Positions 1-10,848 of a DNA stretch of 64,000 nucleotides are shown here, one piece after another. Numbering within the stretch: the first letter of the stretch is position 1; each line of letters opens with the position of its first letter. Origin of the DNA: Ceratothoa steindachneri (taxonomy: Eukaryota > Arthropoda > Malacostraca > Isopoda > Cymothoidae); NCBI GenBank assembly GCA_963969495.1, contig OZ018323.1:81664919-81728918 (forward strand). Reading direction: 5' to 3'. The notes under the pieces are model-generated. The model had not been told where the DNA came from. It saw only the letters and a program-made list of their open reading frames with translations, and did no database searches. The translations under genes were made by a program, and so were the position numbers.

Positions 1-1674
1 TTTGCCACTCACTCCATGACCCTTAGCATCTGTCATACTAGTCCTCAATCTACAGGATCATAAACTTTGTCCAGTTCCACGAACCCAGCACATTACACCT
101 TTTATCCCATGTTGTTCTTTTAGCTAGGTATCTTGTCTCACTGCACATATATGATACACATTTCAAATAATAAGATAGGGGGGGTGGATGTCACAACTTT
201 TTTTTTGAGTGGTAACTGATACTCGTTCAAATCCCTTATTTTATCCATCCCTATCGAGCCCGGTTATTGTTCTAATAGGCTCGATCACAATTTTTCTATG
301 CATTTTACCTACAACACAATGTGCATCTAAGCACAATTTATATTGCCTAAATTTTGGGCGGGAGATTATGCAAGCTAAGTAAACAAATAAATAAATATAA
401 ATTAATGTGTGTTAGCTTAGATACCTAGTGTTTTGATATAGTTTTAATACATGTTAAAATTAACACTGTAATCAATAGGCAAAATTCGTATTGAGTATAC
501 TCACAAATCAGCATATTTGTATTAATTAATGATAATACACTTGTAAGGACTTAATATTTTTCAAGGAGGCCATTTCGGTTTCGGCTAAAAAAGAACCTGC
601 GATTTAGAACTAACATCTTGCTTTGAACGAATTATAGAATCTAGGCATAATTATAGATATACATTAAGTAAAATAAAAGGAACCAAACCTAGTTCCAAGG
701 GAAAGAATAAAACATGCCCAGGCTTACTCAACCTTTATGAACCAATTAAATCTGGTATTTAAGCGATGTGTACTACTACACTTTAAGATTAACCACTAAG
801 TATATAAAATCTAATCCAATAATTTTCACTACTTTTAAGCATGTACACGAGGATTAAACGCATAAATCACCCATACTCACACTCTATAATGGGCTTCCTC
901 TCTCCCTCCTTTTTAATTTTCTCCTTCACACTATTCCGCAACCTCAATTATCTCCCAAATTACTCGGATGACGGACACCTCGATATCAACACAAAACCAC
1001 TAAATCAACACAACCACCAGAACACTACATCTATATATAACAGTCTAGAACAATGGCTACACAAAAAATAATGACAGCCACCGTCCTCAAATTTGAACTG
1101 GTAATTAATTAATAATTTCAATAGCAATCAAATTACAATGGAAAACTTTGGTTGACCAACGTAACTCATAAGCGTTATTCAGTTCTTCATTTGAGGATGA
1201 TTCAAATATTTGCACTCAAATTGACCAGGCTACTCTTGGCTCTCTAAATTTTGAGTCAAAGTGGAATATATAGTTATTAATTATAAATGATTTCTTATTT
1301 AAAATGACCAAAGGGGTTATCGATGCATCGGTTCCCCTCATTATTTATAAATAAATTCATCACGATGTAAATCCCTATCTTGGATCGACGCAGCGGAGAT
1401 TAAATGCTCTTATTTATGGCAGATTGTACATCTTAGCAGTAGCAATAGAACACCAACTCCTATTAACTCTTAAACTGGGTCATTCACACAATCAAATTAT
1501 ATTTTGTCTCATTATTCTACCCATATACACTCTTTAGATAGTTTGTATACTACATACACACACTGAAAATGATCAAAATAATCTAGGAATACTATAATCC
1601 ATTTATATTAAATTCCCAAATCCAACTCCAAGCTCTAATCCTTTCCCTTATCATTACAAATCTAATATTAATTT
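1..1674. other. AT-rich stretch, nothing recognised
   Basis: No coding or TE signature is visible. Open frames are short, without codon structure or motifs. A 76-codon frame at 841-1071 is Ser/Pro/Asn-rich low-complexity sequence and is not called as a gene. Confidence 0.6.
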
Positions 1675-1678
1675 AATA

Positions 1679-1905
1679 GAGGGTTTACCACCGTTTTAAC
1701 CTCATTTAAGATTCCCTTTTACTTTGATAGGGATTTTACCACCCATAATACCTGATTTAAAAGGCCTTTTAATTTGATATAGATGTTACCACAAATCTGA
1801 CCTCATTTAAGAAGTTTTAATTCCATAGGAATTTTACCAGAAATATGCCTTTTAACTTAATAAAGGTTTTACCACCGATCTTACCTCATTTAGGATACTT
1901 TTTAT
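1679..1905. repeat. Degenerate ~50-bp tandem repeat
   Basis: The motif TTTTACCAC, followed by an AC-rich word and CTCATTTAAG, recurs with its TTACC core at about 1685, 1736, 1786, 1834 and 1869. The spacing is near 50 bp, with a shortened last unit. Copies have drifted considerably, so the array is old. Confidence 0.65.
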
Positions 1906-1966
1906 CTCTCAGCAGGACCTAGAGTTTAAGGGGAATCCGAACTCAGGATATCTCGTGCGTAGTGGG

Positions 1967-2036
1967 GAGGTGTCGGTAGCTTAATGGATACACGGTTGGA
2001 TATCTGATGTCGAGGCAGCGGGTTACTCCCAGGGAC
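1967..2036 (+). mobile_element. tRNA-derived SINE-like head
   Basis: TAGCTTAATGG at 1977-1987 fits the pol III A box. GGGTTACTCCC at 2020-2030 is a degraded B box at tRNA-like spacing. No clean cloverleaf can be drawn, so this is a SINE head or tRNA pseudogene rather than a working tRNA. Confidence 0.45.
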
Positions 2037-2337
2037 CGCCGAAGCGAAATTTTCAGCTTCGTCTTGAGTTGGCCGTCCTCGGGAGGGGAGGGGGGTACGC
2101 TGATACTCAACCCCGCGGGGATAAGTAGCTCTACACGCATTACCATTCACAAGGCCAATCTCAACACAACATACCCACTCTCTCCTAAGTTCCGGAATTT
2201 TGTCGATGAGGTTTTTGTGTCCACTATGCGGATAATCATATCCAAATACCCTTGGCGCTGAACTCGTAGTGTGGCTTCTAATTCATTTAAAAGCTCCTTC
2301 TAGCTTGTCTTAAAAAATTGAAGCCAATTCATCAATT

Positions 2338-2410
2338 CTCCTCCTCCTCCTCCTCCTCCTCCTCCTCCTCCTCCTCCTCCTCCTCCTCCTCTCCCTCCTC
2401 CCCTCCTCCT
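2338..2410. repeat. (CTC)n microsatellite
   Basis: About 50 bases of uninterrupted CTC triplets, then a decaying CTCC-rich tail. It lies between AT-rich flanks with no coding signal. Confidence 0.95.
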
Positions 2411-2734
2411 TTTTGTGGTCCCTTAGTGAATGCTTCGCCTAGGGTTTATTAAGAACCTAACCTCTTGCCCAACCGTTCTTTCTTTTTCCTTTGTTTCGGA
2501 ACAGCTTTTGGTCATTCTTAGGATAGAAAATGTCCCGTGACCATTAAACCTTTCCATCGAGACGGAAGGAGCCCCAGCGGCTGGAAAAATGGCTTCGCTG
2601 TAGCATGAAGGGTTTTAGCTACTTCTCTTTTGATTTGAGAAAGATTCAAGGGGTAACGGTTCGAAATTCTGGTTAAACCCTTTTATTTCTTAGTTGAATA
2701 TCATTTTCTATTTTATTCACAATGCGAAAATTAC

Positions 2735-2830
2735 AATTCTGGATCATTTAATTTCTTTAACATTGGAGATGGGACCTTTTTCACATTTTCTGACAAATTC
2801 TGACATTTTCTGACATTTTATGATATTAAA
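2735..2830. repeat. Dispersed direct repeat, copy 1
   Basis: ATTCTGGATCATTTAATTTC followed by TTTAACATTGG and runs of TGACATTTT. The same ordered words return at 3735-3810. TGACATTTT itself is iterated inside each copy. Confidence 0.6.
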
Positions 2831-3734
2831 ATAAACCAACTTTGTCGTCGACATTTTATCAGAAATGCTTCTTTTAAGAAGATGTGAGGAGGGTCGGTGT
2901 AGTCGCATTTGAGAATATCGATTATGTAATCTGAAACAAAAAAAAATATATACACTTTTCCTGGAAAATGATATAATCTCTAGAGACATTTTAGGTATTA
3001 TTCATCACACTTTCTTCACTCAACCCTCGTCTTTATACGGTCCGTTGAAAATCACTCACAAATAAACAATTTACTTAATATAGCAAAAGGTAAAAACTAA
3101 CAAGGGTAACTTTTGGGGGGAAAATTGGTAATGAAGTCGGGATAATTTAAAATGTGGTGACGGTATGAGTTTCGTAAAGAAAAATACGCATGTAGTTCGA
3201 GAACACGAAAAAGGAGACTACTTGTGGAGCAAGATACCGGAAGGGTGCGCAACTCTTCTAAACGTACATCTATCCTTAAAAAAAGGCACTAAGGGAGTTA
3301 AAATTTATCCAGGTGCAAAACTCGGGCACTTTAATGACGTACACGACTCACAGTGACCTTAAACTTGTTCTTCAAGATCTCAGTACATCCTTCCGGTCCC
3401 AACATTTCACGTTGAAGAAATTTAGCCTAACAATTTCATTCATTAATTATTAGTCTTCATTTTTTTTCTCATTACTACTCATAAATATTTTTTTCGCCCC
3501 TGACTGGGGTCGGCCTAATTATTTTACGCAACTTACCCTTTAATTTTCATTAATTACCTTCGCCGACAGAGTTTGACGGAGGTTATGTGATCAGCTGTGT
3601 ACGTTTCTCTGTGTGAGTCTCTCTGTGTGTACAAGATATCCCAAAAGGTTATTAAAGGAAGATCTTTGGGGAAATAAGGGCCTTAGACCAAGGAAGAGCT
3701 GATTAGATTTGAGATAGATCCAGATCCGGATAAT

Positions 3735-3810
3735 GATTCTGGATCATTTATTATCTTTCTTTAACATTGGTGATAAGACATTATTTTGACATTTTTTGAC
3801 ATTTTAAACT
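3735..3810. repeat. Dispersed direct repeat, copy 2
   Basis: Second copy of the repeat at 2735-2830, with the same order of ATTCTGGATCATTTA, TTTAACATTGG and TGACATTTT. The 1-kb spacing could reflect a duplicated block or the two ends of an unrecognised insertion. The sequence between carries no recognisable protein. Confidence 0.55.
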
Positions 3811-5215
3811 TTAAAATTTTGAGGGGGGAAGATTTTCTGTCATTTTCTTTGCTAATGTCACAAAAATAATGAGTTAGTCAAGTTAAAAAAAAAAGGAATC
3901 GACGATGTATGATATTCTAAGAAAATATAATTTTATCAGGATTAAGATCTAAATATATATTTAGAGTAACAATATTTACAGACTCGCAGGACAGTAATAG
4001 AAATTGATCAATTATAGGACTAATACCAATGTTTAGTTGAGATAATGTAAGTTTTGTATGCTTCAAAATTTTGGCAATCTGATAAAATTAAAAGTTAGAT
4101 CTGGATGAATACGAGATCCGGAGCTGCCATTATGGCGATTCAGTTTTGTGTCGGTAATTCATGAATTAATGAAAATAGACACATGATTCTTGATGCGACG
4201 AGGGTTTCTTGGGTGTAGGATTACATGGCGTTCTTTAATTTGGGATTTGGATGATCCGAAGTAGAAATTCGGATTCATTCCGTCTTTCCGCAAAAAGTTT
4301 TAATGGCAATCGCGCTGGTGGGAATATGCATTCCTTAGTGCTTTTTAGTTTCTGCTCTTTTCTTTTTGACTCTTTCTTCTCCATTTCTTTCTCATCTGAT
4401 CTATTCAGTTATTGCAGTAGCCCCATCAACCCCCCCTGCCCTCCAGGAGGGTTGATCTAACCTGCATGATGCTCATCGATCATTTTTTCCACTTCTGATT
4501 ATATGTCAGGAATCAGGTTAACCTTTCGGGCAGCATGGCAAAGAAGATGGGAGAGGGCTGACAAGAATCTAATCTTGAATTCCATTTCGCCATTATTTTC
4601 CCCTTGTGTCCTCCTGCCTCTACAGCTACAGGTCGTTTTTTAGGCGACTCCGAATCGATGATTTTTTCAGTCTGATGGGGCCATTTGATGGAACACTCCA
4701 CTAAGCCTTATTATGACGCGCGCGTGGTCCCCCAAACTGTGCGGCACATTCTTGTTGATTCCGCCCAGGCTGAGGAAGCTTACAGTAGTTCCTTCTACCG
4801 ATTTGAGTACCGGTAAGAGCGTGGTCGCTAATGCTTGTCCCTTGTACTCGGGACGAGTTCGTGCAATCCCGATTGTTGATTGATGGACTTTTTGAAGGAT
4901 GTGGGTCTTCTCCATAGTATTAGGCTTTTATGTTTTGCGTGCATGCTCAGGCCCCTAAGTGAGGGTGGCACCTTCCGGCATCTGAGCTTTCATTTTCCCT
5001 TCTTTTTGTTTTCGTCCCTTTTTGGCACTGGTTATTCTTTTGTTCGTCATTCTGTCTTTTTTATATTTTTATTTTTTCTTAATCTAACCTAAACATGGCT
5101 GATCAATAATTACGGCGGATATGCCCCTGTTGGTAGTCGCTAGAAGAAAACATAAAGTTAATTAAACTTTCTGAATCTAATAGCCATTTTTCAAGATTTA
5201 CCACTTACGCACAGA
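3811..5215. other. Non-coding spacer
   Basis: Only short frames on both strands, none with recognisable motifs. 4250-4450 and 4880-5090 are pyrimidine-rich, which yields Phe/Ser-rich apparent peptides. Confidence 0.5.
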
Positions 5216-5221
5216 GTGCGG

Positions 5222-5412
5222 CTCGCCCTTCGCACCCCGAGCAACCCTCACTGTATCAGCCCTTCGCACCGCGAGCAACCCACACTCTATCAGCCCTTCG
5301 CACCCCGAGCAACCACGCACTCTATCAGCCCTTCGCACCCCGCGCAACCCTCACTCTACCATCCTTTCACACCCCGAGCAACCCGCACTCTATCAGCCCT
5401 TCGCACCCTGTA
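5222..5412. repeat. GC-rich 34-bp minisatellite, about 6 units
   Basis: The unit reads AGCCCTTCGCACCCCGAGCA followed by ACCCTCACTCTATC. Copies begin near 5224, 5258 and onward at about 34-36 bp, varying mainly around the GAGCA and CACTCTATC words. It is strikingly GC-rich inside an AT-rich tract. The frame through it (Pro/His/Ser repeats) is a by-product, not a gene. Confidence 0.9.
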
Positions 5413-6560
5413 ACCGGACAGTTCCATACCCATAGATCAAAAACCATACCAAGTCAAATATAATCCAACATACTTTTTCTTATTAGGCTCAGATCAATGA
5501 TGCTCTTAAATTTCCTCCATTTCCTTTCCTCGCACTACGTGCATTTTATTATTATTATCATTATTATTATTCTATGCACAAAATGAGGGCAACGGTGGGG
5601 AGTGAAGACACCAAAAAAAACCAAAGCTCCAGCGAAGTGCAAAAATCAAGGGAAAAAGATTAACAACTAATTAAAAAACTTCAGATAAAAGTTTCAATTA
5701 AAAATTTAAATTATTAAAAAGTCCAAATTGTTCATTCGCTCTGACGGTTAGCTATTAAAATATCTTACAGGCTTATTATACCCAAGAGAGAGCAACACTC
5801 AGGCTTAAAGGCAAAAAAGATGAAATTAATGGATTATTGACTAGGAATCTATCAACTCTTTTCTTAAAAGAATTCGCACTTTCAAACACAATTATTGAAT
5901 CAGAAAATACATTCCACATTTCAACAATACTTATGAATAAAAGACCCATGAATACTGCTTAGTCCTACGTGCCACAGGAAACGAGTAGGACTAGCTGTTT
6001 CGTGAAGACAAATCAAATACTTGCATCGTCTTCCTACCAAGAACATGAACATACTGAGGGGTAAAGAGACCTTAAGTGGCTGTTTAATAATTCCGATCTT
6101 ATATAGATACAAGCCGCTGTTCTCTTCCTTAACAGAAAGAGCTTGGTTACATAGGCACCCCTGCGGGCTGTGGCCTACGGCCTTATTTGCTAATCTTAAC
6201 CGCCTTTTTTAATCCCCTTTATAGACTCTTTATTTTAACACCCTAAACACCCTTTTCTTCTTCTTCTTTTTTCTTTTTTTTCATTTTTTCCCCATTTTTT
6301 TTCTTAGCTTACAACCGAACTAAAAGAAAAAAATCTTTTTCAAACACCTTAAAAAAAATCTCGTTCTTAAAATATAGGGTTATGGATGTCAGAGAGACCA
6401 AATTTCTACGATGATAAAGGTCAATTTGAAGATTAGGAAGTAGAATTATAATTAGTCTAGCGGCCTTATCGATTCAGGTGGCAATGAGCAGCAGAAGACC
6501 ATACAAAAGAGCAATATTCAAAATATGGCAGTAAAAATAAGTTAAAAGGTCTCAAAACAG
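5413..6560. other. AT-rich spacer
   Basis: No gene or TE recognised. It contains a short (ATT)n run near 5545-5570 and poly-pyrimidine tracts near 6250-6310. Confidence 0.5.
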
Positions 6561-6609
6561 TGTTGTCATTTTCAAAGTTGATTACATTTATGTAATATTT
6601 CTAATTTTT

Positions 6610-7440
6610 GCGCAATAGAGGAAGTCATACTCCTTCACTGGGCTTCAAAGGTCAGTTTATGATCAATGATGACATTCAGCAATTTAATCTGATCAGTGGA
6701 CTCAATAATGACTCCACCAACAGCCAGATGAGGAGGAGATGGAATCATATTTCGAGGCCTCCCTACACTCAGCGATTGGATCTTACACGGGTTCAGCAGC
6801 ATAACTCAAGAAGAACACTAGGTAGAGTTTCCTGCCAAGTCTCCGTTAAGAGTTTCAGCAATATTAGATCACTGTAGATCTGAATGAACTGGGTGAAATA
6901 AGGTTGAGTGATCCACACGACCTACAAGCCGATTCTCTAGTCATTTTCAAAGTTCTGCGGTATATGTACTCGTACATTGTGAATAAGACAGAGCCTGAGA
7001 CACTGCCACTTGTAGGACTCCAGATAATACAGGATTCGGGGTAATTGATTTTCCATCAACTCAATGTTGCTGATTTGACAGGAATTCAGTAAGAATTGTA
7101 AAATAAAATACCACCAATGTTCAAATTCTTTAAAATGTAAAGAAGACGTTTATGGTTTACAAGATCTAAAGCAGAGCTGAAGTCTAATGAAACAACCCTA
7201 GCTTCCTGACACAGATCAAATGACGACTGTAAGTTATTCGCTAAAACGCTTAATGCATCAAGAGTGCCAACACGCTTTCTAAATTCAAGTTGCGTATCAG
7301 TTAAAATATCAAAGACACGATTCAAGCAGTCAAGTCGTCTGAAAATAGGTTTTTCAACAGTTATGACAAATTTGAAGGAATATCAATTATCTGTACACCA
7401 AGGGCAGGGTGAAGGGTGAGCCTTTTGGAATAGCTGTAAT
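6610..7440 (-). pseudogene. LINE reverse transcriptase relic (jockey/I-like)
   Basis: Minus-strand translation shows ordered non-LTR RT blocks in broken frames. RRLDCLNRVFDILTDT leads into EFRKRVGTLDAL (block 2). VVSLDFSSALDLVNHK at about 7155-7205 is block A, with its second Asp region altered. A degraded SGVPQG-like block follows near 6990-7050, then a thumb-like stretch ending near 6630. There is at least one frameshift upstream of 7325 and several stops after 7086. It is an isolated fragment: no endonuclease or ORF1 is present, so it is probably a 5'-truncated dead copy. Assignment to the jockey/I superfamily rests on motif flavour only. Confidence 0.75.
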
Positions 7441-7975
7441 ATTAGGCCTTGCGTAAGTTATGATATAGACGTTATTGTTTAGGTGCCAAATAGTATAGTT
7501 TTTTAAAGAATTAGGATAAAAATAAATGTGGATCTACCTCTTCATAGGTACTTAAATTATTTAATTTGTTCTCCACCTCAGATGATTTGAAAGCAAAATC
7601 TGAAAGATTGGGGGATGAATAACAAGTAGCTGGTAGGTCTAATTCCTGATCAACTCTATGCACATCTTTGTGCTGAACAGACGCGGATCCGGGGGCGGGG
7701 GGGCCTCGGTGGCTGAAGCCCCCCCCAACTTTTAAATCCGTTTATGCCTATATTTCCTTTTTTAATCCATACTTGTTTTCTGCTATTCAAAAAGAGTTAT
7801 GTAATAATATAGAATGTATATATATATATGTCGTAGAATGGACTCTCGACGATATACCATATGTAACTATTCGTTGAGGGAACTTATTAATTATCTTTAG
7901 AGTGCGTGGATGTCTGGCTGGCCGATATTATGTATCTTCGATATGCATAAGAAGTGGAACTGAGCTCAAGGATAA

Positions 7976-8335
7976 TAATATTGCTATCATTAATAAAATA
8001 GAGTTTTATTAATAATAACTATCAACAACACACAAAACGGAAAATATTGACATAAACAGAAAATGGAAAGGGCCGTGGGGACTCGAGCTAATCCGAGGAT
8101 TAAAAGATTTAAAAAGGTAAAACAAATATAAAGTTAAAGGGAGGTGATGGTTCGCTAAACCATTTAAAGCACAGGATAGAATTGACAAAAGGGTTAAATA
8201 CTCAAAGGTAACGTTCGGCTTACGTAATTTATACTTGTTGTGCAAAGAAGGCGACGTGAAGGAATTTTCGGTCCACTGGCGAGTTCCAGCCGAAGGGACG
8301 GGGGGGATTAAATGATCCTGACGGGGCGTCTTGGG
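7976..8335. other. Uncharacterised interior of the hAT-like element
   Basis: No protein recognised. It begins with a palindromic AT motif, TTAATAAAA, five bases, TTTTATTAA (7990-8012). Read on the minus strand it holds a TATAAATTA word and AATAAA near the other end, which could be remnants of an LTR or a promoter/polyA pair. This is not enough to call one. Confidence 0.35.
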
Positions 8336-8656
8336 AATGAGAACCGTTTCTTGATGAACGGCTTGAAGAACAATGGCTGTTCTACGTTGTTCTCTCCTGA
8401 ACACAGGGGGGGTGAGAACCGTCTCTTGTCTACGGGCTCGAGAACAATGGCTGTTCTAATGTTGTTCTCTTCTGAACAACAAGGGGGAAGGGTGAGAACC
8501 GTTTCTTGGCGAACGGGCTCAAACGAACAATGACTATTCTACGTTGTTCTCTTCTAAACAACAGGGGGGGGGGTGAGAACCGTTTCTTTTCAACGGCCTC
8601 AAATGAACAATGGCTGTTCTAACGTTGTTCTCTTTCTCAACAACAAGGGGGAAGCC
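8336..8656. repeat. ~80-bp minisatellite with internal palindrome, 4 units
   Basis: GAGAACCGTTTCTTG starts units near 8338, 8414, 8495 and 8575. Each unit continues through AACGGGCTC, GAACAATGGCTGTTCTA, CGTTGTTCTCTTCT and a G-run. GAACAA and TTGTTC are complementary, so every unit can fold. Unit length drifts from 75 to 82 bp, mostly at the G-run. Frames crossing it on both strands are artefacts. Confidence 0.9.
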
Positions 8657-9135
8657 TTGTGGACTTGGCGTCACGAAGGCTCGAACCTTGGCACTCAAGG
8701 GATATTGTCCTTCTTCTGGACAAGTGATGGTGAATCTCGAGGTCGAGGTCCCTTGGCGCACAAGGTGAGAGAGGGTCGTGGTGATGTTTCGCGACGAAAA
8801 TCTGGATTTCCAATCTGCTCTTAGTGGTAAAGTTTCCAAATAAATAGTCAAGACATCCCCTTGGCGTGGGGGACAGTGGAGTGGGAGCTTCGAGGGAATG
8901 CACAGCCAAGCCTGGGAACAATGCCTTATCTGCCCATAAGCCTAACTCAATCTGGCGAGGTCGGCGCAATGGAGCGAACGGGGAAAGATAAACCTCCTTG
9001 TTTAAGCATTGACTCAGGTGGCTGCGATAAGGCGCCCAGCTTCAAAGCGAAGATGCACGTGGGTAGCATCGTGGTTTTAATATAACATGTGATAGTGGTT
9101 GATAGTGGGTGATAGCGGCCTCAGCCAGTTCTATC

Positions 9136-9138
<3 letters not shown>
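8657..9138. other. GC-richer block, no gene recognised
   Basis: Base composition is clearly above the surroundings (CTCGAGG, GGCGC and GCGACG words). The overlapping frames on both strands show no family motif. It lies between the minisatellite and the AT array, inside the hAT-like insertion. Confidence 0.4.

Positions 9139-9211
<73 letters not shown>
9139..9211. repeat. (AT)n array at the 3' side of PLE copy 2
   Basis: Pure alternating AT for about 73 bases. It lies just beyond the 3' end of the minus-strand PLE at 9300-10633. Tyr-Ile repeat frames across it are artefacts. Confidence 0.97.
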
Positions 9212-9212
<1 letters not shown>

Positions 9213-9299
9213 TTTATTGAAGGCGACTGTGAATTCAGCGTTAATAATTTTCTTTTCGAGTCTCTCGATTTCTCTAATATTTCGCTTTTGGTCGTTGGT

Positions 9300-10632
9300 T
9301 AACCCATGTCTAAGTTCACCAAAATTCAAAATTCATTACAAAAGTACTTGATGAAATATTTATTGGCCTGACGCGTTTCGATACACACCTGTGTCATTAT
9401 CAAAGGTTGATATTTATAACTTAAGCGATTGAAAAACGGGACTTTATATACATGGTTATTTAGTTAACAAATATACGAACATACTTATAATAGGGAATTT
9501 AAATTCCTAGATACAAAAGGTAGGTTGAAATGAAGTTTTTTTGTGTGACTGTTTAAACACAGAAAGTTACATTAAAATGAACTTTTTGATACTGCTTCAA
9601 ATGTTTAATTTATAAGATTAATACTTGGCGCACGAGGACGCGAGGAAGGCAGGGTGAACTGTATGTTTGTTTGTGTGTTTAGTTGGGCTGTTTTTCTTTT
9701 ATATGGAGAGCTTCTAATATGAATAATTGTGGGCGATTTGGAGCATGCGCAAGAATTTCGGTGTTATCTTCGAGTGACTTCCGGTCCAATTGCCTTCCAT
9801 GTTTTTCGAATGTATGTGTTTTGGGGGCACCGTTGTTTAAATGGTATCTCATTCTTCGTGTTAATTTTGTTTCTGTCATTTCGATATATGAATGAGATAG
9901 GAGCTCACAGTCTCCCATTTTACAAGTGTATTCATATATTAAATGACTTCTTTGTTTAGGTGTTAGGGTGGGTGTATGGTTATTTTTTTAGTATAAATAT
10001 CCGTTTATTATTGTAATAGATTATGAGTGATACGTTGCTTTCGTTTAGGGTTGGTTTCACTCCTCTGTCTATGATTTCCTTGATTGAAAGTAATTCCTTT
10101 TGCTTCCTGATTGGTGCTGACTGTAGGTGACGCGTACCATCTTTCCATCTTCTTCTGTATAGCTGTTTGTACGTCGCTGTTTGTAAATCCATTATTTACG
10201 AGTACTTGTGTAGCCCTCTCGAGCTCTTCGTGAGTACCTTTCCATGTGGAGCAGTGGGTGAAAGCGCAGTTGATATATGCATTAATTACGCTTCTTTTAT
10301 AATGGTTAGGACATTCGCTTTTAGCGTCATACAAAGGCCTATGTTTGTCTTTTTTACGTAAACTTTGGTAGTTATTTTGCCGTCATGGTTAGTGGTTAAG
10401 GTGTCTAAGAACGGGACTTTGTTATCTTGGCTATTTTCTATGGTATATTCAAATATGGAGCAGTTCTTAAATTCTCTTAATAACACCTGGATTTCTTCAT
10501 CAGTTTGTATATTTATATATATGCCGTCTATGTATCTGCAGTAAATATGTGGTTTTGGCAGATTTGTAAAAACTCGTTCTTCCACGCTTCCCATATTGCG
10601 AAGAGTACTCCAAGGGGAGATCCCAATTATAC

Positions 10633-10633
<1 letters not shown>
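9300..10633 (-). mobile_element. Penelope-like element, copy 2 (5'-truncated)
   Basis: Minus strand, C-terminal half of a PLE polyprotein plus 3' UTR. The RT palm block reads CRYIDGIYI: the usual YxDD has become YIDG, so one catalytic Asp is lost. FLDTLTTNHDGKITTKVYV is typical of PLE RT after the palm. The chain continues in shifted frames through CPNHYKRSVI and a linker. The C-terminal GIY-YIG endonuclease follows at 9679-9918 (YIEMTETKLTRR, where YIG has become YIE, ending ILEALHIKE). Upstream RT parts are missing because the copy stops at the AT array at 10634. Several frameshifts and two key substitutions make it dead. Confidence 0.85.
9367..9406 (-). ncRNA. Hammerhead-like hairpin in the PLE 3' region
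   Basis: On the minus strand the order is CCT, TTGATAATGA, ACAC-AGGT-GTGT hairpin, ATCGAAACGCGTC, AGG. This matches a minimal type I hammerhead as known from PLEs: a CUGAUGA-like box, stem II, GAAAC, a very short stem III, a GUC cleavage site and CCU/AGG as stem I. The first box has an insertion relative to consensus, so self-cleavage is doubtful. Treat it as a relic or candidate. Confidence 0.45.

Positions 10634-10688
<55 letters not shown>
10634..10688. repeat. (AT)n array joining two PLE copies
   Basis: About 55 bases of alternating AT lie exactly between the truncated 5' side of PLE copy 2 and the 3' end of PLE copy 1. Confidence 0.97.
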
Positions 10689-10691
<3 letters not shown>

Positions 10692-10725
10692 GAATTAAAC
10701 CACATTCTCTGAAGACAATTTAATT

Positions 10726-10772
10726 CAGAACAGTTTCGGTGTATCTCACACCCTTTTTCAACTGACACTGGA
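10726..10772 (-). ncRNA. Hairpin-CGAAAC motif, PLE copy 1 3' end
   Basis: The minus strand reads AGTTGAAAAAG, GGTGT-GAGAT-ACACC, GAAACTG. The five-base stem with GAAAC directly after it has hammerhead stem II geometry, but the CUGAUGA box is changed to TTGAAAA. It is identical to the twin motif at 13766-13812. Confidence 0.4.
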
Positions 10773-10848
10773 TGGAAAATATTTAAAAATGCTTACATAC
10801 ATAACACAGTTAGGTCGAGAAAGATCCCCTCTTTTTTCCCCCAATCCC

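Noticed and set aside
5216..5413. Open frame and regular repeats that might be read as a repeat protein or CRISPR-like array
   Set aside because: Simple 34-bp tandem repeats without spacers; eukaryotic context.
9042..9351. Three overlapping frames rich in Tyr-Ile across an AT array (similar at 10505-10690, 40089-40365, 62616-62822)
   Set aside because: Translations of (AT)n; no coding meaning.
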